A program made the translations under genes and the position numbers. 64,000 nucleotides of DNA. It comes from Streptosporangium carneum. GTDB lineage: Bacteria; Actinomycetota; Actinomycetes; Streptosporangiales; Streptosporangiaceae. Under the pieces are notes generated by a model. The model searched no databases. It was given only the letters and a program-made list of their open reading frames with translations, and had not been told where the DNA came from. The stretch covers positions 1-64,000 of the forward strand of contig NZ_BSEV01000023.1 in the NCBI RefSeq assembly GCF_027922005.1, read 5' to 3'. Positions within the stretch are counted from its first letter, which is position 1. Each line of letters begins with the position of its first letter. Positions 25,329 to 33,907 of this stretch are shown one piece after another.

Positions 25329-25502
25329 ATTCCGGGGGCGGCGAACCGGGACGCCGAACCGCGACGGGCCCGTCGCGATCGCCTCCTCACCACGCTGTGA
25401 GGGACGATCCCGGTCGCGCCCGGACCGCGACGTTCCGATCGGCCGGTCCCGCCGGAAAGGGCCGTACCCGTCTCGGGAACCTGCGGACGACTCGGATCCG
25501 GG

Positions 25503-26267
25503 TCAGAACGTGTACGTGATCTCGTGGACCAGGAAGGCGCCGAGTTCGACGAGACGGTTCTGCGGCATGCGGGAGGTCGGTCCGGACAGGGCGATCGAAC
25601 CGATGCACCTGCCGCCGTGGTTCAGGGGCGCCGCGACGCAGGACGCGCCGACGAGGGTCTCGTCGAGGTCGAGGGCGAAGCCGACACCGCGGGCTTCCTC
25701 GACCCGCTGGCGCAGCTCCAGCGGCCCCTTGGGGGCGCGCTTGGTGCCGCCTGAGTAGTTCAGGGTGCCGAGGACCTCGTCGAGGGCCTCGTCGTCGAAC
25801 GTCGATAAGTAGGCCCTGCCCACCGCGGAGCAGTGGATGGGCCGAACGGTGCCGAGCCGCTCGCGAAGTGTGAGCACCTCCGATGAGGGCTGGTACTGGA
25901 CGTAGACCATGTTGCCGCTGGCGGGGGCGGCGAAGAGCGACGCCTCGCCGGTCTCGCCGGTCAGCCGTTTGAGCAGGGGCCCGACCCTCTCTATCAGCTG
26001 CTCGTGGGCGGGGTGGTTGACGATCAGCCCGTAGAAGCGTTCCGGGCGGATGGTGAACTCCTTGGTGGCGTCGTCGCGGGCGACGTAGCCGGCGTCCACG
26101 AGGTCGCCGAGGATCCGCAGGGCGCTGCTGCGGTTCACGTTGACCAGCCTGCCCACCTCGGCCGCAGTCGCAGACTTGGTGGCCAGTTGCTCAAGAACCA
26201 TGAGGCCCCGCCTGATGTGCGACATGCTCCCGAGGTCGCTGCTGTCCCGTGATCGCTCGTCTGGCAT
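25503..26267 (-). CDS. IclR family transcriptional regulator
   Basis: 254 aa. N-terminal winged helix (about 18-75, LMVLEQLATKSATAAEVGRLVNVNRSSALRILGDL) and C-terminal IclR effector domain (about 80-250, PIHCSAVGRAYLSTF, GFALDLDETLVGASCVAAPL, GSIALSGP). It faces away from the transport and catabolic operon that starts at 26570; the shared 302-bp region carries GTTG/CAAC palindromes. The usual IclR role is a repressor of the neighbouring catabolic genes, released by a pathway compound, and likely autoregulation. Confidence 0.93.
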   Translation of the reverse strand: MPDERSRDSSDLGSMSHIRRGLMVLEQLATKSATAAEVGRLVNVNRSSALRILGDLVDAGYVARDDATKEFTIRPERFYGLIVNHPAHEQLIERVGPLLKRLTGETGEASLFAAPASGNMVYVQYQPSSEVLTLRERLGTVRPIHCSAVGRAYLSTFDDEALDEVLGTLNYSGGTKRAPKGPLELRQRVEEARGVGFALDLDETLVGASCVAAPLNHGGRCIGSIALSGPTSRMPQNRLVELGAFLVHEITYTF

Positions 26268-26357
26268 AGAGACGATTCTCTCCTCACCAAGATCCTGGGC
26301 TGACGTGTTCTCGGAATTTTCTCAACGTGCTGTGGGACAAGCCACGCACTGAGAGGT

Positions 26358-26395
26358 GTTGCGCTACCGACAACGATATGTGTTGCGCTGTCAAC
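26358..26395. promoter_or_regulatory. tandem candidate IclR operators
   Basis: The 10-bp word GTGTTGCGCT occurs twice (26356-26365 and 26380-26389), each followed by CAAC, giving GTTG-N9-CAAC and GTTG-N6-CAAC inverted pairs. They lie 90-130 bp from the IclR start. Confidence 0.55.
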
Positions 26396-26534
26396 AACGT
26401 ACCACGCCTCAATCGGGGCGAGGAAGCGCTCGAATCTCTGTCGAGGCTGCCCTATGACCAGGCGTATAGCACCTCTCCGCCGGTGACCCCCTTGACACGC
26501 CTTCCAGGGCTACCTATGTTCATCAGCCATACGC

Positions 26535-26551
26535 GTTGCATTGATTGCAAC
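26535..26551 (+). promoter_or_regulatory. palindromic operator GTTGCA-N5-TGCAAC
   Basis: Perfect inverted repeat GTTGCATTGATTGCAAC, 18 bp before the ABC-ATPase start. Its position just upstream of the ribosome site suggests it blocks transcription. The GTTGC/GCAAC arms match those of the sites at 26358-26395, pointing to one regulator, probably the adjacent IclR protein. Confidence 0.65.
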
Positions 26552-26569
26552 TTTAGCGAGGAGTTGAGG

Positions 26570-27724
26570 ATGTCCGAGATGTCGGAGGGCGTCCAGGTCG
26601 TCGACCAGGTCGCGACGGGCGGTGAGGTTGAGTTGGACGGCCTGTCGAAGAGATACGGAACCGTCGAGGCGGTGCGTGGTGTCTCGCTGAACATCCGCCG
26701 CGGTGAGTTCCTGGCGATCCTGGGGCCCTCCGGCGCGGGAAAGACGACACTGCTCAACATGCTCACCGGGTTCGAGGAGCCCACGAGCGGTGCGATCCGG
26801 ATCAACGGCCGGGACGTCGCGCGGCTGGCACCGCACAAGCGCGGGATCGGCGTCGTGTTCCAGCACTACGCGCTGTTCAAGCACATGACCGTCGCCCAGA
26901 ACGTGGGGTTCCCGCTGCGCATGCGACGGATGCCGCTGCGGGAACAGCGCAGTCACATCCAGCACGCCCTTGAGATGGTCAAGCTCGACGGGTACGCGAC
27001 CCGGTTCCCCGACCAGCTGTCCGGCGGCCAGCAGCAGCGGGTCGCGCTCGCCCGCGCCATCGTGTTCCGGCCCGCGCTGCTCCTCATGGACGAGCCGCTC
27101 GGCGCGCTCGACAAGCGTCTGCGCGAGCACATGCGCGTCGAGATCAAACGCCTCCAGCGGAACCTCGGCGCGACCGTCATCTACGTGACCCACGACCAGG
27201 GCGAGGCGCTCACGATGGCCGACCGCGTCGCGGTGATGAACGACGGCGCCGTCGAGCAGCTCGGGCCGCCGACCGAGCTGTACGAGAGGCCGGTGAGCGC
27301 CTTCGTGGCCGACTTCGTCGGGGAGACCAACTTCTTCCGTGGCCGCACCGTTCTCGACGCCGACGGCCGGGTCCGCGTCGTTCTCGACGGCGACCGGCTG
27401 GAGCACCGCCGCGACGTGGACAACGCGGCGACGCTCAAGCCCGACCACGGTGTCGACGTCGGGGTGCGCCCGGAGCAGGTCTCGCTGCTGCCGGTGGAGG
27501 GCGCCGACGAGCTGGCCGTGCCGGGCACGGTGAGCGAGGTTCTGTACGAGGGCGGGACGGCCCTGCACGTCGTCGAGACGGCGATCGGGAACCTCAACGC
27601 GCGACTCTCGCTCACGAACCACCTCCAAACCCGATGGGCCGTGGGCGACCAGGTCGCCGTTCACTGGGACGCCCGGGCGGCACGGGGCTACCACGACGCG
27701 AGCCGGGGTTCGTCCCCGTCGTGA
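26570..27724 (+). CDS. ABC transporter ATPase, polyamine/Fe type (PotA-like)
   Basis: 384 aa from ATG 26570, with GAGGAG 6-7 bp upstream. Walker A GPSGAGKTT, Q-loop VFQHYALF, signature LSGGQQQR, Walker B LLLMDEPLGALD and His switch VTHDQGEAL are all present, followed by a C-terminal TOBE domain (about 290-370, VGVRPEQVSLLP). This is the CUT1/spermidine-putrescine class of import ATPases. It is the first gene of the transport unit, with the binding lipoprotein and fused permease next. Probably repressed by the IclR protein through the palindrome just upstream. Confidence 0.93.
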   Translation: MSEMSEGVQVVDQVATGGEVELDGLSKRYGTVEAVRGVSLNIRRGEFLAILGPSGAGKTTLLNMLTGFEEPTSGAIRINGRDVARLAPHKRGIGVVFQHYALFKHMTVAQNVGFPLRMRRMPLREQRSHIQHALEMVKLDGYATRFPDQLSGGQQQRVALARAIVFRPALLLMDEPLGALDKRLREHMRVEIKRLQRNLGATVIYVTHDQGEALTMADRVAVMNDGAVEQLGPPTELYERPVSAFVADFVGETNFFRGRTVLDADGRVRVVLDGDRLEHRRDVDNAATLKPDHGVDVGVRPEQVSLLPVEGADELAVPGTVSEVLYEGGTALHVVETAIGNLNARLSLTNHLQTRWAVGDQVAVHWDARAARGYHDASRGSSPS

Positions 27725-27806
27725 CACCGCGGCGGCGCCTCAGCCCAGGCTGCCGAACAGGACTCCAAACCGCGTCAGAGATCTGCACGAAAGAAAGGTT
27801 CGGCTG

Positions 27807-28916
27807 ATGAAGTTTTCTCGGAAGACCGCGCTGGGGGCGGTGGTGGCGGCCAGCACACTGCTCACAACTGTCGCCTGTGGGAGCGGAGACGACTCGGAAA
27901 AGGCCTCTTCCGCCGGTACGGTCGTCGTCCCCGATCCCGGTGGTGACCTGGGCAAGGCGATGAAGCAGGCGTTCTTCGACCCGTTCGAGAAGAAGACCGG
28001 GATCGACGTCGTGCTCAGCTCCGGTGAGTTCGACGCCGCCGTCGTGCTCGCGGGCGTCAAAGCCGGGGCCCCGGCCTTCGACCTGGTGAACCCCAACGGC
28101 GCGGTGCTCCAACGCTTCCGCGACAGCTCGGCGCTCGAACCGATCGACTACACGCTCTGGAAGGCCGGCGACCGTGACAAGATCGCCCCGGTGAAGGCCG
28201 CCGCCGACGCGGTACCGGCCTACTACATCTCCGTCGTTCCGGCCTGGAGCACCGCCAAGCTCGGCGACCAGGCGCTGACCTCCTGGGCGGACTTCTGGAA
28301 CGTCGAGAAGTTCCCCGGGAAGCGCACCCTCGCACCGGGCGCGTGGGGAGCGGGCGGCGCGACGTTCGAGATCGCGGCACTGGCCGACGGCGTGGCGCCG
28401 AAGGACCTCTACCCGATCGACTACGACCGGGTGTTCGCGAGCCTGGACAAGCTCAAGCCGAACCTGGTGAAGTTCTGGGAGACCGGCGCCGAGCCCATCC
28501 AACTGCTCACCGGTGGTCAGGTGACGGTCGCCAGCGCGTGGAACGGCCGCGTCGCCGGCGCCCAGGACAAGGGCGTGCCGGTGGCCGGCACGTGGAACCA
28601 GTCGGTCCTCCAGTACGACAACTGGGCGATCCTCAAGGGCGCCAAGAACGTCGCGAACGCGCAGAAGCTTCTGGCCTTCATGATGGAGGCCGGACCCCAG
28701 GCGGACTTCGCGAAGGCGATCACCTACTCGCCGGCGAACTCGGCGGCGTTCGACCTGCTCCCCGCCGACCGTGCGGCCCTGCTGCCGACCTCGCCGAAGA
28801 ACGTCGCGTCCGCCGTGACCCAGGACTACGACTGGTGGACCGCCACCGCGCCGGGGACGGACAAGTCCAATGAGGAAGTCGCCATCGAGCGCTGGCAAGC
28901 GTGGGCCTCGAAGTAG
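27807..28916 (+). CDS. polyamine-type substrate-binding lipoprotein (PotD-like)
   Basis: 369 aa. Lipoprotein signal with lipobox TTVAC and lipidated Cys24, then a type II periplasmic binding fold: SSGEFDAAVVLAGVKAGAPAFDLV, AYYISVVPAW, WADFWNVEKFPGKRTL and YDNWAILKGAKN are typical of PotD/PotF family receptors. It sits outside the membrane and delivers substrate to the fused permease. The conserved acidic polyamine contacts cannot be assigned by eye, so the ligand could be another cationic or amine compound. Confidence 0.92.
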   Translation: MKFSRKTALGAVVAASTLLTTVACGSGDDSEKASSAGTVVVPDPGGDLGKAMKQAFFDPFEKKTGIDVVLSSGEFDAAVVLAGVKAGAPAFDLVNPNGAVLQRFRDSSALEPIDYTLWKAGDRDKIAPVKAAADAVPAYYISVVPAWSTAKLGDQALTSWADFWNVEKFPGKRTLAPGAWGAGGATFEIAALADGVAPKDLYPIDYDRVFASLDKLKPNLVKFWETGAEPIQLLTGGQVTVASAWNGRVAGAQDKGVPVAGTWNQSVLQYDNWAILKGAKNVANAQKLLAFMMEAGPQADFAKAITYSPANSAAFDLLPADRAALLPTSPKNVASAVTQDYDWWTATAPGTDKSNEEVAIERWQAWASK

Positions 28917-28961
28917 CCCGCGGCCTGTCTGCGACCAAGACGACCTCGATCTAGGAGATCC

Positions 28962-30785
28962 ATGTCGGTCGACAGCCCTCCGGAGCAGTTCACCGGTGGC
29001 CTGACCATCCGCCCTCGGCGCAGGCCAGACCACCGGTGGCTCACCCTCGTGCCGCTCCTCGCGGTCCTGATCCTGCTGTTCGTCGTCCCGCTGGGCTCGC
29101 TGCTGGTCGACAGTTTCCGCGGCGGGCAGGGATTCACCCTGGAGAACTACCGCGAGCAGGTGACCTCGCCGGTCTTCTGGCGCGCGATACGCCGCACCCT
29201 GGTCATCGCCGCGCTCTCGACCGGGATCTGCGTCGTGCTCGGGTACTGCATGGCCTACGTGCTCACCCGCATACCCAAGCGGCTGCGTGGCGTGCTGCTG
29301 GTCGTGGTGCTCGTGCCGTACTTCACGAGCATCCTGATCCGCTCCTACGCGTGGATCGCGATCCTCGCACCGAGCGGGCTCGTCGCCAGGACGCTCGCGC
29401 TGTTCGGGGTCGACACTCCTCCCGAGCTGGTGTTCAACCAGACCGGCATGCTGATCGGGACCGTGCAGATCCTGCTGCCGCTGGCGCTGCTGCCGATCTA
29501 CAGCGTGATGAGCGGCATCGACCGCGCCCCGGTGCGCGCCGCGCAGAGCCTGGGTGCCTCGCCCGCCGTCGCGCACTGGCATGTGTACCGCCCCGCCACG
29601 TCGTCGGCGGTCACGGCGGCCGCCGCCCTGGTCTTCATCAGCACCCTCGGCTTCTACGTGACGCCCGCGTTGCTGGGCGGGCCAGGCGACACGCTCATCG
29701 CGCAGTCCATCCTCGTGCAGTTCTCGAACCTCGTCGATCCCGCAGGGGCCGCGGCGCAGGCCACGCTGCTCCTGCTGGTCGTCCTGCTGCTGTTCGTCAT
29801 CCTCTTCCGCTATCTCGCGCCCTCGCTCTCCGTCGCGGGCGCCGAGCCGACGCCTGCGAGCACCGCCACGCGGTCAGGCCGGCGTTTCTCCCGCGCCGCG
29901 GGCTCCACCGAACGGCACGAGGAGCTGCGCGCCCTGCGTGCGCGGATCCTCGACACCGGTCTCGACGTCGTCGGGCGGCTACGCCTGCCCATCCTGGCGG
30001 GCAGCTGGATCGTGGGCGCGGCGCTGCTGGTCACGCCACTGGTCGTGGTGGCCATCTGGTCCTTCAGCGACGCGACGTACCTGACGTTCCCGCCGGAGGA
30101 GTACTCCACCCGGTGGTTCGCCGACTACTTCGCCGACGAGGCGTGGCTCGACTCGACGTTCCTCAGCCTGGGCATCGCCTCCGCCTCCGCCGCGATCAGC
30201 GTCGTCATCGGCGGCCTCGGGGCCTTCGGTCTCGTACGGGGCCCGCGGGTGCCGCGGGTGCCGGTCGCGATCCTGGTCGCGATGCCGATGATCGTCCCTC
30301 CGATGATCTACAGCCTCGGGTTCTTCGTGCTCGTGGCGCCGCACGGTCTCGTCGGCACGCATCTGGGCCTGATCCTGCCCTACCTGGTGCTGGGACTGCC
30401 CTTCGCGGTGTCCATCACGGCGGCGGCACTGCGCAACCTCGACGTGCGGCTGGAGAACGCCGCGCGCAGCCTGGGCGCGGGACCGCTCTCGGTGCTCCGG
30501 CACGTCCTGCTGCCCGCGCTGCGCCCGGCGCTGGTCAGCGGCTTCGTGTTCGCCTTCCTCGCGGCGTTCGACGACGTCGTCGTCGCCACCTTCATGTCCG
30601 GGCCGACAGCGGTGACGCTGCCGCTGCGGATGTTCCAGGACATCAAACTCGAAGTGAGCCCGAGGACAGCCGTGGTCGCCGTCGTCCTGCTTGGAGCAGG
30701 AGCGGCCGCGGTGCTCCTCCGGTTCGTAACGGCTTGGCTCGTGCGCGCCGTACGGGTGGCGCTGAGCCGACTGGGAGACTCATGA
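28962..30785 (+). CDS. fused double permease (PotB-PotC type)
   Basis: 607 aa containing two ABC permease domains that are usually separate proteins. The first half (about 25-285) and second half (about 345-600) each have about six membrane segments and an EAA-type loop (RAAQSLGASPAVAHWHVYRP and NAARSLGAGPLSVLRHVLLP). A basic cytoplasmic linker joins them (SGRRFSRAAGSTERHEELRALRARI). It forms the membrane channel for the PotA/PotD-like partners. Its stop overlaps the start of the amidohydrolase gene as ATGA, tying uptake to catabolism. The fusion itself is uncommon. Confidence 0.92.
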   Translation: MSVDSPPEQFTGGLTIRPRRRPDHRWLTLVPLLAVLILLFVVPLGSLLVDSFRGGQGFTLENYREQVTSPVFWRAIRRTLVIAALSTGICVVLGYCMAYVLTRIPKRLRGVLLVVVLVPYFTSILIRSYAWIAILAPSGLVARTLALFGVDTPPELVFNQTGMLIGTVQILLPLALLPIYSVMSGIDRAPVRAAQSLGASPAVAHWHVYRPATSSAVTAAAALVFISTLGFYVTPALLGGPGDTLIAQSILVQFSNLVDPAGAAAQATLLLLVVLLLFVILFRYLAPSLSVAGAEPTPASTATRSGRRFSRAAGSTERHEELRALRARILDTGLDVVGRLRLPILAGSWIVGAALLVTPLVVVAIWSFSDATYLTFPPEEYSTRWFADYFADEAWLDSTFLSLGIASASAAISVVIGGLGAFGLVRGPRVPRVPVAILVAMPMIVPPMIYSLGFFVLVAPHGLVGTHLGLILPYLVLGLPFAVSITAAALRNLDVRLENAARSLGAGPLSVLRHVLLPALRPALVSGFVFAFLAAFDDVVVATFMSGPTAVTLPLRMFQDIKLEVSPRTAVVAVVLLGAGAAAVLLRFVTAWLVRAVRVALSRLGDS

Positions 30786-31852
30786 ACACCACGGCGAAGA
30801 ACGACCCGACCACGGTCATCGCGGAGATGACCGCACCCTATGTCGAACATCAGGAGTTCCCCGACATCGTCTACCCGACCTCGGTCACGGCCACGCTGGC
30901 GGCCTTCCGGCGATCGTTCCCGGCAGCGACGCGGCTCGTGCCGGAGCAGGACGACGGGGCGGCGGCACTGAGCGTGCACAGCCGCGACTACGTCGACTTC
31001 GTCAAGGAGGGCAGCCGGCGACCGGAGGGCGCCACGAAGTTCCCGCTGAACGTCATCGCGCTCCCCGAGCTGAGGGTCTCCGAGCCGCGTACCTTCGAGG
31101 GCCGGCACACGCGGTACTTCTTCGACGAGGTCACGCGTGCCACCCCCGCGGTGTGCGAGGGAGCGCTGCACAGCGCGGCGGCCTCCCTGCAGGGGGCCCG
31201 CTGGCTCGCCGACACGGTCGCCGCGCAGACCGCGGAGCGCGCCGACCGGCCGTCGTCGTCGTCGGCGGCGCTGGTGCTCGTGCCGTCCCGTCCTCCGGGT
31301 CACCACGCCCTGCCCACCGTGGGCGGCGGTCTGTGCCTGTTCGCGAACGCCGCCATCGCGGCCCGCGAGCTCTCCCGCAGCGGCCGGGTCGTCGTGCTCG
31401 ACATCGACCAGGACCACGGCAACGGCACCCAGGCCGTCTTCTACGACGACCCGTCGGTCCTGACGATCTCGATCCACGCCGAGGGCTGGCCCCACGTCGC
31501 CGGGTTCTCCGAGGAGACCGGGGGTCCCGGCGCGCCCGGCGGCAACCTCAACCTCCCGCTGCCCACCGGTTCGGGGTTCGCCGCCTACGAGCCCGCCCTT
31601 GAGACCGCGCTGGAGGCGATCGGCCGCTTCGAACCCCGGTACCTCGTCCTCGCCCTGGGCTACGACGCCCAGAAGGAACAGGGGTTCGGCGCGCTCCGCC
31701 TGGAGACGGAGCACTTCGGCGTCCTCGGCCGCCGTATCGCCGACCTGCGCCTGCCGACACTCGTGACCACCGAGGGGTGCTACGGGTACTACGAGTCGAC
31801 CGCCGAGGCGGCGACCCTCTTCTTCGAGGGGTGGGCGGAGCGGTGGCGGTGA
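30782..31852 (+). CDS. histone deacetylase-fold amidohydrolase (acetylpolyamine amidohydrolase-like)
   Basis: 356 aa from ATG 30782, overlapping the permease stop. Arginase/deacetylase fold: the charge-relay RPPGHHA, the zinc motif DIDQDHGNGTQ (Asp and His ligands), ISIHAEGWPH, a Gly-rich GPGAPGGNLNLPLP loop and the catalytic-site end LGYDAQKEQ and ATTEGCYGYY. In bacteria this family removes acetyl groups from acetylpolyamines and related N-acyl amines. Coupling to a polyamine-type importer strongly suggests that the imported compound is an N-acetylated amine, deacetylated on entry. Confidence 0.9.
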   Translation: MNTTAKNDPTTVIAEMTAPYVEHQEFPDIVYPTSVTATLAAFRRSFPAATRLVPEQDDGAAALSVHSRDYVDFVKEGSRRPEGATKFPLNVIALPELRVSEPRTFEGRHTRYFFDEVTRATPAVCEGALHSAAASLQGARWLADTVAAQTAERADRPSSSSAALVLVPSRPPGHHALPTVGGGLCLFANAAIAARELSRSGRVVVLDIDQDHGNGTQAVFYDDPSVLTISIHAEGWPHVAGFSEETGGPGAPGGNLNLPLPTGSGFAAYEPALETALEAIGRFEPRYLVLALGYDAQKEQGFGALRLETEHFGVLGRRIADLRLPTLVTTEGCYGYYESTAEAATLFFEGWAERWR

Positions 31853-32922
31853 GTACCACCATGCGCGCCGCGCTCCTGACCGGCGTCGGTCGGCCGCTGG
31901 AGATCCGCGAGGTGCCCGTCCCCCGGATCGGGCCCGACGAGGTCCTGGTCAGGACGCTGTCCAGCGGCGTGTGCCGGACGGACCTGCACATCCAGGACGG
32001 CCTGGCCTACGTGCCGGAACTGCCGCACATCATGGGCCACGAACCCGCGGGCGTCGTGGTCGAACGCGGCCCGGCGGTGTCAGAGGTCGAGGTCGGCGAG
32101 GTGGTCGTGCCGCACCTGTTCGTCGCGGACGGGGACTGTCGCTTCACCCGGGCCGGCGCCGACGCGCAGGCCCTGCACCTGCGAGGAATCCTCGGCGTGA
32201 CGCTGCCCGGAGGCTTCGCGGAGTACTTCGGCGCACCCGCCAGGAACCTCCTGAAGGTCCCCGCCGGGCTCGACCCCAGGGTCGCCGGGCTTTCCAGCTG
32301 CGCGATCGTCACGGCCCTGCACGCCTACCGTCGCGGCACGGTGACACCGGCGAGGACCGCGGTGGTGATCGGCGCGGGCGGCATCGGGCAGATCATCATC
32401 CAGCTCCTGACCGGTGCGGGCGTGTCGGCCGCGGCCGTCGACGTGCGGGAGGACAATCTGGCGCTGGCGATCCGCAACGGGGCCGGCCACACCGCGTCGG
32501 CGTTCGCGGCGGACCGCGTGCCCGCCGTTCGCGCCTGGGCCGAGTCCCGGGCCGACGACGCCGGTGACGGAGTGGACCTGGTGATCGACCTGGTGGGGTC
32601 GTCGGCGACGATGGCCGACGCCGCCCAGTACGTGCGTCGCCGGGGCCGGATCGTCGTGGTCGGCGAGGAACCCGACTTCCCCGGCATCAGCTCGACGACC
32701 CTCGCCCAGCGCGAGCTGGAGATCGTCGGTTCGCGCAACGGCGATCGCGGCGATCAGCACGACGCGCTGCGGCTGCTCGCCGAGGGCGTCATCACCCCGC
32801 CGCTGGACGAGGAGTATCCCCTGGAGCGTGCCAACGAGGCACTCGCCCGCCTGCGAAGCGGTCAGGCGCACGGCCGGGTCCTCATCACGCACGAGGCGTT
32901 ACGCGCACACCGGGGCGACTGA
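31849..32922 (+). CDS. medium-chain zinc alcohol dehydrogenase-like protein
   Basis: 357 aa from GTG 31849, overlapping the previous stop as GTGA. GroES-like domain with the catalytic-zinc Cys (SSGVCRTDLH) and GHEPAG, then a Rossmann domain with GAGGIGQ. The four-Cys structural-zinc loop usual in alcohol dehydrogenases is replaced by DGDCRFTRAGADAQALHLRG, with only one Cys, so it probably lacks the structural zinc. It likely oxidises an alcohol or sugar-alcohol intermediate of the pathway. Confidence 0.88.
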   Translation: MSTTMRAALLTGVGRPLEIREVPVPRIGPDEVLVRTLSSGVCRTDLHIQDGLAYVPELPHIMGHEPAGVVVERGPAVSEVEVGEVVVPHLFVADGDCRFTRAGADAQALHLRGILGVTLPGGFAEYFGAPARNLLKVPAGLDPRVAGLSSCAIVTALHAYRRGTVTPARTAVVIGAGGIGQIIIQLLTGAGVSAAAVDVREDNLALAIRNGAGHTASAFAADRVPAVRAWAESRADDAGDGVDLVIDLVGSSATMADAAQYVRRRGRIVVVGEEPDFPGISSTTLAQRELEIVGSRNGDRGDQHDALRLLAEGVITPPLDEEYPLERANEALARLRSGQAHGRVLITHEALRAHRGD

Positions 32923-33028
32923 CAGGACGACGCCCGTCGCGGGGCCGACGGGCGACCGGCGGGGCGGGGTGAGACCCGCGAGACAGACCAGCCTGCGTAG
33001 CCAGGCACAACGATCAGTGAGGAGTGAG

Positions 33029-33907
33029 ATGAAGATCGCGACCGACACGTGGATGCTGCGTCCACAGCCAATCGACGCGGTGTTCTCGACCGTACGGGAG
33101 GCGGGCTTCGAGTACCTGGAGCTCTCGCCACGGCCCGACGTGATGCCGAGCTACGGGGGCAGGCGGGCGTCGAAGGCCAAGATCGCCGAGATCGCGGAGG
33201 CGTCGAAGACCCACGGCGTCGAGATCGCGTCCATCTTCATCGAGCAGGCCTGGGGAAGCTCGGAGGAGGACATCCGGCGGGCGGCGGTCGGCTACTGGAA
33301 ACAGACCGTCCAGCTGGCCGTCGACCTGGGCTGCGACCGGATCAACTCCGAGTTCACCGGCCGCCCGACCGCCCCGCAGGCCGGCGAGGCCGCGATGCGC
33401 CGCTCCCTGGAGGAGGTGCTGCCGCTGGCGGAGTCCGAGGGCGTCACGCTCGCGCTCGAACCGCATCCGGGCGACTGGGTGGAGTCCGGCGTCGGGGCCG
33501 TCGACTTCATCCGGGGTCTGCAGAGCGACCACGTCACCTACCTGCACTGTGTGCCGCACACCTTCTACCTCACCGGTGTGGAGGACGAGCGCGGTCAGTT
33601 CAAGGACGTCAACCGCGACATCATCACCTACGCGGGCGACACCATGGACCACGTCCATCTGGCGGACACCCTGCTGCCCGGCCGTACCTTCCTCAATCCC
33701 GGAAGTCCCGGGGTGCGCAACCACCAGCACCTCGACATCGGCCAGGGCGACATCGACTGGGACGAGGTGTTCACCGCCCTGCGGGAGGTCGGGTTCGACG
33801 GCGTCGTGTCGGTGGCCGTCTTCCGGCACGAGTCACGGGTGATGGAGTCGCTCACCCACAACCGACGCATCATTCGCGAACGCCTCGAAGGGGGTGCTGA
33901 CCAGTGA
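33029..33907 (+). CDS. sugar phosphate isomerase/epimerase (TIM barrel)
   Basis: 292 aa from ATG 33029 with GAGGAG upstream. AP-endonuclease-2/xylose isomerase-like TIM barrel: FEYLELSPRPDVM, LALEPHPGDW (metal Glu), HVHLADTL (His/Asp ligands) and FDGVVSVAVFRHES near the end. The family includes isomerases and epimerases of keto-sugars and inositol derivatives. Its stop overlaps the Gfo/Idh/MocA gene start, so the two act in succession, probably on the same carbohydrate-like intermediate. Confidence 0.88.
   Translation: MKIATDTWMLRPQPIDAVFSTVREAGFEYLELSPRPDVMPSYGGRRASKAKIAEIAEASKTHGVEIASIFIEQAWGSSEEDIRRAAVGYWKQTVQLAVDLGCDRINSEFTGRPTAPQAGEAAMRRSLEEVLPLAESEGVTLALEPHPGDWVESGVGAVDFIRGLQSDHVTYLHCVPHTFYLTGVEDERGQFKDVNRDIITYAGDTMDHVHLADTLLPGRTFLNPGSPGVRNHQHLDIGQGDIDWDEVFTALREVGFDGVVSVAVFRHESRVMESLTHNRRIIRERLEGGADQ

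Noticed and set aside
27612-29582. Long minus-strand frame of 656 codons
   Set aside because: It mirrors the binding-lipoprotein and permease genes and is full of Arg/Gly/Val runs typical of antisense frames in high-GC DNA. The same applies to other long opposite-strand frames.
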